Source of the DNA: Plasmopara viticola
Lineage: Eukaryota > Oomycota > Peronosporomycetes > Peronosporales > Peronosporaceae
Direction of reading: 5' to 3'
DNA length: 64,000 nucleotides
Assembly: GCA_001695595.3 (NCBI GenBank)
Contig: MBPM02000094.1
Span: 206,846 to 270,845, forward strand
Position numbers and translations under genes: made by a program. Below, piece after piece: positions 1-11,953 of this stretch. The notes below the pieces were generated by a model. It did not search any database. It was not told the origin of the DNA and saw only the letters and a list, made by a program, of their open reading frames with translations. The first letter of the stretch is position 1, and every line of letters begins with the position of its first letter.

Positions 1-69
1 CTTACAATCCTTAAGGAATATTTGAACCTTTTCCAATGTTAAAAACGTGAATTTAGTATTAAATTGATC

Positions 70-1190
70 TCAGCTTGAGCTCTTCGGATTGTGTCGAGAT
101 GTAACTTCATTTCTAATGAGCTCTAAATTCGACCGGAGGCTCAAAGCGATATTTTCCGCCTTAAAGCCGTATGAGGTGGTGGTTATGAGCCCCATCATCC
201 GCCAAAAGGCCACCCGTACAAATTTAAACACTCTATCGATTGCGTGGACAGCACTTCGAATAAAAAAAATTTGGATCAAATTACCTCGTAAGATGTGTTA
301 TTTAAATGCCGGGTGCGTCGACATTCTCTTGGGAAGAATAATGTGTACATCAACTCGTTCATTTCCGGGAACATGAGAGATTCATTGTTGCAATAATTCA
401 CTGTGCTTGAATACAATCTAACCTTTGCAGCAGAAGCTTTTTCACATCTACCCATCCCATATCACTTTTAACAATATATCCAAACTTGTATTTGTACAGC
501 ATTTCCTTCGTTTATCATATACGAGTTCTATTGTATATTGCCCTCCTGATACTATTCATATGTCTTTTTAGAGACAGATAAATATTATCGGAGAAAAATT
601 ACGCTCACTAAATGAGTAGAAGTGCAAGCTTTTGTGAACCTCTCATTTTTTGTCCTAAAAGCTTTAGCGCTTTGGAGAGTTCGCGGAAGTCTAGAGCATC
701 AACGTTAAAAGCTACAAAGGCTGTAGACGGGTAGAAGGCATGGTTGAGCTTTAGGTTTAGCGATAAAACTTCCGGCCTGTGAATGTGGCGCCTCAGAGAC
801 CATAGCACCTATCTGTAGTTGGTAAATAGTAGACATCAATGAGCGGGATTCCAAAAGTAGACTCTGCGTTTGACAAAGCGCAACAGTAATTCGCAGTTTC
901 TCGATATAAAGTATCGTGTCTATGTTTCGACAATGTCTTCATTAACAGTCTTTCTGTTAGATCGTATTTGTACTGGCTTAGCATGTGCTAGATGCATCAT
1001 CTTGCTTAGACGACATTACGCCCGTGTTGCCATTTACCCCAGGCAACCCAGATAAAAAATCGATATCTTTAGGCTTCAGCCGTCAGGCGGTCCTGGCAGG
1101 TACAGGAAAAAAAAGCCGACGTGTTATTCGTAAGCTTGAACACCTGGTATGTCGCGCATGTCCTCATATCCTAAGTCACCCACGTTTATA
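70..1190 (-). mobile_element. Decayed Ty3/Gypsy fragment, integrase plus R1 block
   Basis: Reading leftwards from about 1,190, the minus strand gives broken-frame matches to the start of a Ty3 integrase core: an I-D-F-x-x-G-L-P-G-V-N-G-N-T-G-V-like tract lies near 1,010-1,065. Further left (about 620 to 70) is an inverted copy of the R1 block that follows integrase in other copies of this window (for example 39,300-39,640). It is recognised by the tract around 160-345 containing a GTCGACATTCT core. Stops and frameshifts interrupt every frame, so no protein can be made. Outer limits are approximate. Confidence 0.55.
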
Positions 1191-1230
1191 AACAAAACAT
1201 TAGAGACCAAAATGAGCGATTTATTCAACC

Positions 1231-4200
1231 CAAACAAGTGCTAATTGGAATATCAGGGGCCTCAAAAAAAACTTCGTACTTCATTTCTTTGAATTTTGAA
1301 CCAAAACTAAAGTGGGTCTACTGAAATAACCTTGTAAGGGAACAAACCGTCTGCAGCTGAGGTCTCTATTAAGGTGTGAGCCACCGACTTTGCCATTTTC
1401 GACTACAATAAAACTGCATCAACGGCCTTTTGATTACTCCAGCCTTGTATTCCTCACCAATTTGATCGTCATTATAGCTGACAACGCAGCAATGTTATAA
1501 TCTGTCCTGCTAAAAAGCGCGCCGGCGAACACATTGGTTTTGTCAGATTAGCTAGCGCAGAAGTTTTAATATGCTTTAATCAAGACCATAAAATATGCCC
1601 TTAAGACCTCACAAATATGTCCTTCATCGAATGCTTTTCTTGTCATGGGTACAGTAGCTCTTCTTATTAGCATTAAACTGCACAAAGACTACTTTTCTTC
1701 ATCAACACGCAGCTGAAGGCACAGTAGAAAGCATCGTAAATGACGCGAAAGCGGTCCATCAAATATATTGATAAAGAATTTTCTTAATCTTTAAAACACG
1801 CCCAGAAGCTGGTTCTCCCATAAATACATAAAGTCTATTTTCTATAAAAGGATTGAACATGGATTTTACGAGAGCCGCATAGCCGACAGTTCACCTGTGC
1901 AATTATCGTTTCAGAAGAAGACACTTCTTTAAAATGCCTCCGACTTTCAAATAACAAAGTGTCATTTCCTGCATATACATATTTTAGGTAGGGATGCACG
2001 TTGTATTTCAAAAGCGTGTAAAAGCTAAACTCCATTGCACACGATCGAATGTCGCTAATCGGAAATTCTTATGTCCTCCTATACCCCCTCGATGCAAGGT
2101 GCTCCGTAAACTTGTCCTAAAAACTCTTGTAAATCATCCTACGTAGATTGACTATAAAAACCTTGCAAAGGCTCTGGAAAGAATTGGATCACTTTCTCGC
2201 ATGGGTTAAATGAGCAATTTGCGCTACTCAAACGCCTTTCAAATTTTTATAAGTTATCTGACGTTGCCGTAAGTCGATATTGTAGATTAAGGGGGGATTT
2301 AGAAATGCGATCAAATCCGGCCAGAGTATTGCATGGAGATGAATTATTCTTAATAAATACCTATAGATTTCAATTTCTATTTAAAATTGATATGGAATTT
2401 CACAATGCGGAAAACCCACCAAGAAAGGGTTACTTCAACATATTCGAACAAATTGAGATGTCGATGCATTGAACCTCCCATAGACTTATAATTGCAAAGC
2501 TGCCGTTTCGCATCATTTTTTTCTATGGCAATGTCAATGCACCCGACGTTTGGGCCACATTCTCCACATTTCCTGCATTTGGGCTCATCTGGTTTTGGCT
2601 CTTCTCGTCCTTTACTCCCAAGCTACTCAGAACAGACGCATTGCGTTTGGCGCTTGTCGATCCCTTTGATCATCCACGCGGGCATGCTAACCCTGGATTA
2701 ATTAGACCCTTTCTTGTATCCGGTGCAAAGTTATTAAGTTTTTTATTCAGAAGACGTTATTCATGTGGAAACAAGACCAAATGTCACTCTAATAACTTTT
2801 TGATAATATCTGGAAAGCCTGCGGAGTGATAACAGAGTGCATCGAGAGACGTGCGGATTTGTAAAGCCACTAGCGATAATCGATGGAATTATCACGCAAA
2901 CTTGGTTTGGTTTTGAGCAGCTGCTTGGTGAGATGAGAGCGCGGCATACCTGTTGTGCTCATGAACGTATTAAAGCAATTAATAACGGTCTCCATTGACA
3001 GTGCCAGCTGTAACTGATTCAAAGTTTGCAGAAAAATGATTAGTATATACCTTTGCAAGAGCTGAATGCAATAATCTCACTTATTTCATTAAACGTGTAA
3101 GAACCTTTTATTCATGTTTGTCAAGAAGCTAACACTAAGGCGAATGATGACATGAATGCGATCAGAGGCAACGCTTTGGCTGAGTCCTCGCCGCTGCTAT
3201 TAAACCGCAAGCATTAGTTTCTCTTAAACTGTCGCCACATCTCCAGTTGATATTGCAATTCATCTTCTCAGGGTCGCATGGCCGATGTAGCAACATTCCC
3301 TAAGTGCTTTAGCAATTTAGTCCAAGCAAGAACAAATTTATATCTATGCGTGAACCACGTATTCTCATTGATCTCGAATCTGAAGAGCTTCCAACTGCCT
3401 TAAAATTTTGCTTCAGTTGCCGATCGGCTGAGCTCGCACCACTTTCAACCATCTTTAGAAAGGGCTTTTGACAATTTTAATGAGCAAAATCGCAGCCATC
3501 AATGCCAACTCTTTGTCGGTGACAATGCGGATCAGCCCAAAGATCCTTTCTTGGGAAACAACCTTCATTTGCTAAAATGCCAAAATAAAGCCTTTCTTCG
3601 GTTTCGCGCTGCAAAAACATCTAACAAAAGGTAAGTGACTGGTTTGAGCACGCCACACCTATGGCATGGCAGTGGCACTCGAAAGCTTGTGATCGTTTAG
3701 CTTTGATTCATTCGTTAAAGTGACATGGACTGTACTTTTTTATCTGTAGGGAGCGGACGGTCTGTCCTCTCATCGAGGTTCAGCTGTAATCATATCGAGC
3801 TGTTAATAAATCTACTCTGTCAATTTTGACTGCGATGTAATTGCACTAGCGGCCTTCGATTGACGTCCGTTTAATATCTCGGACATTTTTTTCGCCAGCG
3901 AAGCTTTCTAATCTGCTTTAATAATTTATACTCAAAGCCTGGCCTGCTCAAAGTGCGTTAGCAATCACATTACCGTTGGCAGGCTTGTATTCTAAGCAAA
4001 AATATTCCACTAGCATTTAGGCCTTCCGCTAACACTAAGACCCAGAGGATGCACTTGAAATTCCACGAATATACCCTCAATGGATTGTCGTTAACTGATT
4101 TGCCGCCCTGAGCTGTCTGAACTGAAGAACGACGACTCGTCTCGATCAAATCAGAGTAACACGAATTCAATAGCTGAGTTCGAAGCATTGCAACCTACGC

Positions 4201-5540
4201 AAAACGGCTTAGCCTCGCTTGTCAAAGACATTAACGCATCCTACTGTTGGCTCCTCTAGCACTACCCTATGTTCGTCCTCAAGGATCGAACAAAGACTTT
4301 GCGGGACCCACATAACCGATACTGTACTTGTGCAATGTTTGGCTAGAAAATTCACTTTCTACATTTTCTAAGGAATGTGATGCAGACAAAAGCAAGACGA
4401 CTTTTTTTTTCTTGGGGTCCGAGCAAGTCTCGTGGTGGCTTACAATACAGACGAAGGATTTAAATTTACTTTGCAGCAAAGACACTTTTGTTGAGCTTGG
4501 ACCTGCAATTTTGCCCTAACTGGCTCAATATAATCCCAGTGCTAGCTAATCTTCTTCGGAGGGACTATGGTCGAATATACAGCTCACATATGTTTGTGAA
4601 AATCTTACAATGGTAAAAATGAAATTTTGACTAGATGACTCTGGAGCTTTTTACAGACCTATCGGCATCCTTGACCCTTCTCATACCATAACTCTACCAC
4701 ACTTACTGTCTAAAGGATAAACTTTACTACCCAACTCACATCTAGCGGCATATTTCTACATTCCAAAGTATACATCCGGATATCTTGTGAAGAAACACGT
4801 CTTCTTTTGAATATACAATTTTTTGTACTTTATAATAATGACAAGCATTGACCTGCCGCTATATCCGTTCAGCTTTTAAACACAAACGTTCGGTGTTGTC
4901 TGCAGGGATTTCAACTCCAGCATCATGCTATTCTTTGTTTATCAGGCAAAAAAGGCACCGCTATGAGCACGCTGCTTTTGTATCAGTGGTCATAGCCCAG
5001 TGACACGATACTTCGTACCAGGCACGGTGTTCATTTCGTGACCCATTTCTCCATGTGATAGGTTTCCTTGGCTGGCCTCTGCACATTTGAGCATGCCTAT
5101 TATATCGAATGTATCGATCAGGTGAATTCTTCAGGATCAGTAATGTAAGGCGCAACGTACTCTGTTTATAAAGCTGATATTAGACAATTTTGTCCAAAAT
5201 AGAAGATGCATTTTTTCACGAGGGTATTCCATCTCTACCTCTAGAAATATTCGACCCACTTCATCCAAATATTCAGTAAGTTAGACTTCAGTGAGATTCA
5301 CTAGGTATGAACCTCTGGTGGTCCCCCTGATCAAAGCACTTAAGACTGTAAAGAACATGCAATCCTATCAAGAAGCGCAACTCATTGACATAACAAGGTC
5401 TTTTGTATAGTAGAGTGCGCCAATCAAGGTTGCAAGGAAACCTGCAATCCTACGCACATCGCGCCTTGTGGATTTTGTTCGCAGAGCTTCGCTACCGACA
5501 TTTGAGGCCTTAATCTACCCACATAGGCTCGCGAATTTAG
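1231..5540. other. Gene-free, AT-rich decayed repeat DNA
   Basis: No credible gene is seen; all open frames are short and unlike known proteins. Around 1,310-1,760 and 3,930-4,200 there are tracts resembling the stretch at 34,850-35,230, which lies just upstream of a Ty3 integrase relic on the minus strand. They are probably further remains of the same element. The rest holds nothing I can name. Confidence 0.4.
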
Positions 5541-5770
5541 GTAGTCTACTTGATACGCGCAGTTGGTGACCCATGTGTCACCCACGCTAAAAGCGCTAAC
5601 TTTATCGGTAACCGGTATTGTCGGTAGAGCTTAGTCACCCGCTAACAAGGGTATAAAAAGCTGTCATGTCTATCGCTATTAATCATTATATATCTTTAAG
5701 TCCCTTATCATTTTCTCATGTGTTAATTTGCCCAGGCTTGGTATGGCGAAGACGAAAGCTCAGGAGGGGT
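5541..5770 (+). promoter_or_regulatory. Possible LTR-type promoter remnant
   Basis: A TATAAAA box (in GGGTATAAAAAGC, about 5,650) sits downstream of a stretch with short direct repeats of a GTCACCC-type motif, and is followed about 70 bp later by a purine-rich tract near 5,745-5,775. This could be the promoter part of a solo LTR. No matching second LTR or target-site duplication was found, so the identification is weak. Confidence 0.2.
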
Positions 5771-7630
5771 GGAAATATGATTCGTCAATTTTTTATGATG
5801 TGCAGTTGGCAGACTGACACTTATGTACCAGTAGCCATGGCATACCTAGACATCAAGACATTCTTTATGATGTTAGGGACAAGAAATGAAATTGCGCTAT
5901 CATAATCCCTACTTCATAACGCCAGGTCTTATTTTCAGTCTTTGTAGCCAGTAGAACCAAAACAAAACTTTTTCGCTGCTCTTCTTTAAGACATCGCTTA
6001 ACCTTTCTAGGCTGACCGTAATCGCTTGGCTTTGCATTTTAATCGTTACGCACTACAGTCGACCATGACTCGAAACGATTCCGTACTCTCGTAAACTTGC
6101 GCGTACAGCCATTCAACAGTCCACCAATGCCAAGTTCTTACAAAACTATTAAGCTCTTAACATCTAAGCCCCCGTATTGTCTAACAACCAATCATATATT
6201 GTGGGAGCTTAAGTCTTACCTCTAAGGTACCCTGCCCTTACGTGTGACCTGCACTTTGCTGACGCAAGACAAAGGTCACATTGTCGGCCCTCGTCGGAGG
6301 CATAGATTATGTGGCAACTGGCGGATGTTGCATTGCTCGGTGGAGATTGAGTACATTGACACTAAACCCGAGCCGGAGGGTATGAACACAACTGTATCGA
6401 ATGTCTCAGAAAAAAAGATCAAAGCTTGTCTGAGTCTGTACTCCCCTAAACATGCAATTTTAGTAGTCGCTTTGCAACATAAATCTGAGGACTTGAGTTT
6501 ATCTTGACTTTCTTGTGTAATGACGCTCCAACGATGGACATTCATAGTGATAAATATTTTCTATAATGTCCATGTCTACAGTGCTCGTGGACTGGTAGAC
6601 TTTCAAATTCTCCAGAATGAGTGTTGCTAAACAATACCTTTATGTTAATATCTTTTTTATGTATTTTTTACGGGTGAGTGCCCAACATTTAGCTAGGCCG
6701 TCCAGAAAAAAGAGAGCGAACTTTACGTGCAACTGACAGTTTTTTTGGCAAGGTCGTATTAGTGGTCATATCTATTTTTTGCTTGAAAGAGAGCTTTTTG
6801 GCTTTACTTCCATGTTGGATGAAAACTTTAAGGCAAGACTATGCTACTAGTAAGCACCTTAATCGTGTAGCTAGAATGCCCTTACGTGTCGTGGCTACTT
6901 TGGCAAGATAGAGGAGGCTCTGTCTTTAAATGCCTATAAAGACTACCAACTCGTCCAAGTAGTGCAATCTGTCCGTTCAGCTGAGGTGGAGAAGTAATTC
7001 TGCCCCTTTGAAATTTTGTTTGCATAAACATAGTCAATCAAGATGGACCACAAGTGCTACAAAGCTCAAAGTGGTCGCACAGCACCTTGCGCCGAGAAGG
7101 CGTGTAAAAAGATATGAAAAATTTCGCCGAACGACGATTTACCGTTTTTAATCTGGGACAGACGTGTGCTAAGGGATGCAAATTAAAGGCTATTTTCTCT
7201 AAATATAATGCGCATCGCTACCCAAAATTTATGTATATATAATGTCCAACTCTGCAACTTAGGAGTATGCAAAACGTATAGTGAATTAGCTTCTTTTAAA
7301 AAACATTTGCACAGATACAGTGCAAGCTATGTAGGTCTCTTCCAGACTTTGTCAATTCTAAAAATACCAAGTAATGCAGGAAGAGCCAACAGCAGAGCGC
7401 GCTTATAGTATCAAGATAAGCTTTCAATAGAACGAGCCAAAGCTTTTGCATCATTTGCGATGCTTTCGAATACTTTATTGGTTGTGTGTTGGTGACTCGA
7501 TAAAGTCAAGTTATCCCTCTCCAATTGATGCAGGTTAGGGCTGCTGAGCAAAGCTACTGCCTTCATGACAAAAAAAGTTCGGAATAAACAGCATTCTTGC
7601 AAAGTGTTCATTGCACCTTTTGGGTCTCAA
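5771..7630. other. Gene-free stretch
   Basis: Only short unrelated open frames are present on both strands. An 87-codon plus frame at 6,244 and an 89-codon minus frame at 6,276 overlap each other and match nothing I recognise. I see no repeat or regulatory structure I can support. Confidence 0.3.
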
Positions 7631-7639
7631 TATTAGTGG

Positions 7640-8530
7640 AATAACGTTTCGCCCTTGACACAATTATGACAAACTCAATGGGATTGCTGGCGCACTTTCG
7701 AGCAGACCAGATTATACACTTCGCTCATAAAAGTTGAGGCGGAAGCTCTATTGACGAGGAAATTCGTCCAAACAATAAAAGGAAGATTGTAAGTTTAATT
7801 AAATTGCAGTCAGAGATGCAAAAGTCGATTGATACAAAGACTGATAGAAAGCACAATTGCGTAATGATGATTAGACTGACACTACGCTTTCAAACAGTAT
7901 TCGGTAGATCTAGTCCAAGTCGCTATATCAAATGACGGCGAAGTAAAGTATTTATATTTATGGAAGCACATCATGTTTCAATAATGAGTCATCAGCGAGA
8001 AGAAAACACCATTTTTTGGTTCTCACAACTTAGGTGGGTGATCCAGTATCTGAGTCCTTGTTTGACTTACCAGACGGTCAAGCTTGCGGCTCACACGCCG
8101 ACTTCTCCAATTGGGCCTGCCAGTTTCGGCTAAATGCCGAATTCGATTAGCATAGACTTTGTCTTTGGCTTGTCTGACATTAATGGCAGTGCGGATGTGG
8201 AAGTGTTTGTGTGCGGCCTAAGAAAGATGGTGCATTCAGCACTTGATTAGTCAGTGTAAATGATTTATTAAGCAGAGTGGCTGCTAATGGATACGATTCT
8301 AATTTATAATGGCCTTACAGATACAATAGTGTCGATTGTTTAATCGCGATGTACCATCGTGCTTTGTCAGATGCTGGCTCAATGAATCTGAGCCCGCCTC
8401 CTGACGTCTACATATACCATTCACATAAAGGTAGTAAGATAGAGCGGTCGGTTTTATCCATGAAGACACACAACAAGGCATGTGCTCTGGAGCGCCACAT
8501 TTGCGGGACAAAATCGTTTTAATTATTAAG
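7640..8530 (+). mobile_element. Decayed Ty3/Gypsy fragment (RNase H end to integrase)
   Basis: Plus-strand relic in several frames. Around 7,675-7,735 a translation like L-N-G-I-A-G-A-L-S-S-R-P-D-Y matches the A-D-A-L-S-R-R-P-D-Y linker between RNase H and integrase in Ty3 elements. Around 8,140-8,260 a tract like I-D-F-V-F-G-L-S-D-I-N-G and then F-V-C-G-L-R-K-M-V-H-S-A matches the start of the integrase core (consensus D-F-V-F-G-L-P...L-S-K-M-V-H-L-A). The tract at 8,290-8,510 parallels 38,760-38,960 in another copy. Frames are broken by stops and indels. Confidence 0.65.
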
Positions 8531-10863
8531 TTTGCAATTGACTTTGTGGTTGGCGCATCTATAGGCTTTGCATCGCTTCATTTCGATATCAGACTTCAGC
8601 TAGCTCTTCAAATCAGGAAGTATATAGATAAGAAAAAGAGGAGCTAAAAATATTTTTGGGGTATTAAAAGTTAGCTCTGTTTTTCAGGACATTAATCACC
8701 TGACGTTGCCGAAGATTGGATAAATAGAATATGAAGATTAAGGAATGCGATTGCAGCTGACCAAGATTAACAAGCGCAATTCTCGAATATGTATTTGTGT
8801 TGTATAGGTACTCATACAGTCTAACGCTATTAAACGTTGATATGGGATTGCAGAGTGCTATAATGTCCTTCGGTAGAAGGGTTAATTCAGCATATTCAAG
8901 CGAAATAAAACATCGTTTCATTGCACTAATCATGAACCGGAAACGCTTCAGTGGGCGTTTTGCAGTGCTTTTAAAAAGACAATATCAATGCGCCCTACTT
9001 GTTTATTTGAGACATTCTTAGAAGTATTTTGAAGTTTTCTGATGTGTTCTTTGTCTTTATGAGCCTCGGCCTGCACGACCAACCTTTATGGTACGGCTTG
9101 GTCAAATCGGTCTCACGGCGGCTGATAGTGTTCACCACCATTACCTGATTCGGACGGCCTTCAATCAATCTCGTCAATCTTTTCGAACGTGCGCAGTACG
9201 GAGGCAAATCTTGGACCATTGCCCATGACCGTACCATACACGATCTGTCCACTTGGTACTGTCATAGTGCCATTTGTTGACGAAGTAGCGTCCTTTCTTT
9301 CTGGATATGCACAGACGCAATAAAGCCACATTGAAGCGTCCAATCACTCACTTGAAGCGCCATGATCCCGTACGGTCTCGAGTTTGCATAGTTGGGTAAC
9401 ACAAAGATTTGCGTCAGTAGACGCTTCAAAGGATCCCAGGTGAGTATGTTGCCTCATCACGTAAAAGTCCATTTTCGTTCTAATCCACCAGATTGATCGA
9501 TTTTATCGTATCTGAAGCAAGTATGCATATATTGAAACTGGACGATCGACCAAGAATTTTGCAATTTCCATCTGATATCTCTAGCCCAATTGCGTTTGGT
9601 AGGCACCATTTTGGCGACTACTGTGGCATTTTTTGTAATTGAGTGTATAGTTATTCGTTTGGTGCCCCCGAGACGCTATACGGTCACAGATACGTCCTTT
9701 CTATCATCTTGACTTGCACAAACACAATGGTTTTGGTCTCGCTGTGAAGGAGTCAAATAATTCATAGACATACATTTAAAGGCAAGCGTTCGAAACGTTT
9801 AAATTACTTGTGAGACTTTACAAAAGCAATGATAAACGCTTCGTTGTGACCCAATTTCGTTTTTTCAGGTCTATATTGATAGACAGGACGCATACGTGAC
9901 CGTACAGCAACTTAGCGCTGTTTCAACTTTTCGAACCCAACTAGTCACGTCTGCAGCAGATCATATATCGAGGTACGATTAGACAGAAAACATCAGTTGT
10001 ACACTTCGATTGTTTAAGGCAATCCAAGTGTGATGTAGCACCTATAAAGCTCCTGGCACCGTCGTGTTTGAAAGGTTACGGGATTTGAACATCATAAAAT
10101 TATGACAGGCATACACTTCACGCTGTGATGCGCTCGCAGCGTTTCGGCTATACTTTTCTTTTATGCAATATGCGGTATGTATCAACACTCTCACCCACTG
10201 GTAATGCTGTACGCGTCTTGGTCAAGGAAAAAGGAGGAGGACACGATGTAGAGAATGAAGGAAGTAGTCGATTGGTGCCGTCATAAAGTCAAGTGGCTTA
10301 TTGACCGTCAAGAAACTATGATACAACGTAGAATGCGTAGAGAATCAAACCGGGACGTGCTCGAGACAGGAGCCCATATTCATTAAGTGCTTGGACCTCA
10401 CATCCAAAACCACTTTTGACGAAATAGCATCTCGATATTTTTTCGCATTGACCTCATCTTAATAGTTAGGTAAAGATGGCGATCATCGTTAAATGGAAGT
10501 GAAAAATTGATAAAAACGGACTGAGCAGAAAATATCGTTCTGGATCGTACTTAGCTTATGTAGCGTAATAAATATAAATTTAAAAAAGCAAACGGACGCA
10601 ATCGAGCCATAATAAAGCGTATTATCAATCTTCCAAAGGGCCGAGACACCGTACAGCCACAAATACGTCTATTCTGCCGTCAGTCTAGCTTTGTTGTATC
10701 TGCTAAATAGCTTGGCAATTACTCTGCCATGTCGACTTCTTACTTTTTGGTCTTAATACTAGCCGCAATCACTACGATAATGACTGTTTAGACGGTCGGA
10801 CCAGAGGAATTAGCGCTTCGCATTTTAAACCGAATGAACTAAAATATTAAAATTTAACAGAGC

Positions 10864-10875
10864 ATTAGATACTTG
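10864..10875. repeat. Target-site duplication, left copy (short element 1)
   Basis: ATTAGATACTTG, repeated without mismatch at 11,200-11,211 on the other side of the element. A perfect 12-bp duplication is typical of target-primed reverse transcription. Confidence 0.85.
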
Positions 10876-11199
10876 TGATGTAATGTATTAAGTTATCGCG
10901 TTGCCAAGTTATGCACGTGCTAGGCTCAGTCTGGCTAGTCCACGGCATAGAGTGCTGTCCGCATACGTCGGGTCTCGTTCGGCGGGCAGTGCAGCCAGCA
11001 CCGAGGTCGTGAGGGTCTTCCATTATTTTGTTTAGCTCTGACTTGGTAAGAGCCCATGTGGTGCCTAGGTGCTGGAGACCGTCGCGGCGAGGGTGAGACT
11101 CGTGAGAGACCTGCAGATGCCCGAGAGCACCTGCTCGAAGCGCGCGAGCATTTAGCCCCCGCGCTTGGAAGGAGGGCGTCACCCCAACCTTTACCGGAT
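10876..11199 (-). mobile_element. Short LINE-derived non-autonomous retroelement, copy 1
   Basis: A 324-bp element oriented on the minus strand, with its 5' end on the right. It matches the outer ends of the longer LINE-like element at 14,018-15,168: a 5' part of about 140 bp, a 22-bp internal piece containing the A-L-T-K-S-E-L codons, and a 3' part of about 155 bp. The 3' end runs into a short ATACATTACATC-type tail. It has no coding capacity. Flanking 12-bp direct repeats (ATTAGATACTTG) mark the insertion. Confidence 0.85.
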
Positions 11200-11211
11200 A
11201 TTAGATACTTG
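11200..11211. repeat. Target-site duplication, right copy (short element 1)
   Basis: Perfect 12-bp match to 10,864-10,875. Confidence 0.85.
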
Positions 11212-11890
11212 CTACTGTATAATTGTCAATTACTTACAAGTTAAGCGGATATCTAGCTGTTTTTTCGTAGTTGAGAGAGCATACACTCTTGTTTGACGAT
11301 AACGCTTAAAGTAGCGCTTGCGTCTGCCACTTCTTTTCGCCCGTTAGCTACGCCATGGCCATAGTCTATTCACTCTTTTATAAGTCTAACGTGATGGACG
11401 GCTCCAGAACCGTCCTTTATATCTATTCAAACATGCACGAACTGAGGCCGTACGCAAAGCTGACCTTAGTGCCGAGACGCTGTACGGCCATGGACACGAT
11501 CTTTCATCTAGCTAGACATGCACAGACGCAATAGAGCCACAACAATCCTTCATACTTCATAAGTAACTCAGTGTGCGACGATATTCAGCTGATAAATTGT
11601 GATACTGTAATTGATTAAATCTGATGTGTTTCAACTGTCGCATTTTGCTAAAGAGGTTCTGATACCGAAAAATCATAAGGACGGAAGATTGGACTTGTGA
11701 TAAAAGAATTGATATTGCGACGAACTCTACGCTGGCCATTCATTTATACTAAACCATAAGAGATTTAGTCCAAAATTAGAGGAAAAATACCAGAAAAAAA
11801 ATCACAAAATATAAATAAGGGGATATACCAGTGCCGCGTCATCACAGATTAAATCTCGTTCAGTTCTGGTGGACTCCCCTTATCATCACC

Positions 11891-11953
11891 ATGCGCGGCG
11901 CTTACTACGTGGCTCTTGCACTTCTCGTCACGGCTAGCAGCCAAATAGCCGCA
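11891..11953 (+). other. Signal peptide of effector 1
   Basis: Residues 1-21: short N-region M-R-G, hydrophobic core A-L-A-L-L-V-T-A, and an A-x-A-A-type cleavage area before E-L-D-Q. The same start recurs in the broken paralogue at 33,008 and in relics at 20,203 and 29,505. Confidence 0.8.

Larger units (their letters stand above)
9235..11545. repeat. Cluster of small dispersed repeats
   Basis: A motif built around CCGAGAC(G/A)C-x-GTAC(G/A)G-CCA recurs at about 9,669, 10,642 and 11,470. A second motif, CAGACGCAATAGAGCCACA or close variants, recurs at about 9,308, 10,596 and 11,523, and in the last copy lies just downstream of the first. They look like broken copies of one element concentrated in 2.3 kb. 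Its class is not known. No gene is seen between them apart from the retroposed element at 10,876-11,199. Confidence 0.4.

Noticed and set aside
11831..11890. N-terminal extension of effector 1 from a GTG at 11,831
   Set aside because: The extension would bury the signal peptide, and the ATG at 11,891 begins exactly like the starts of the paralogues.
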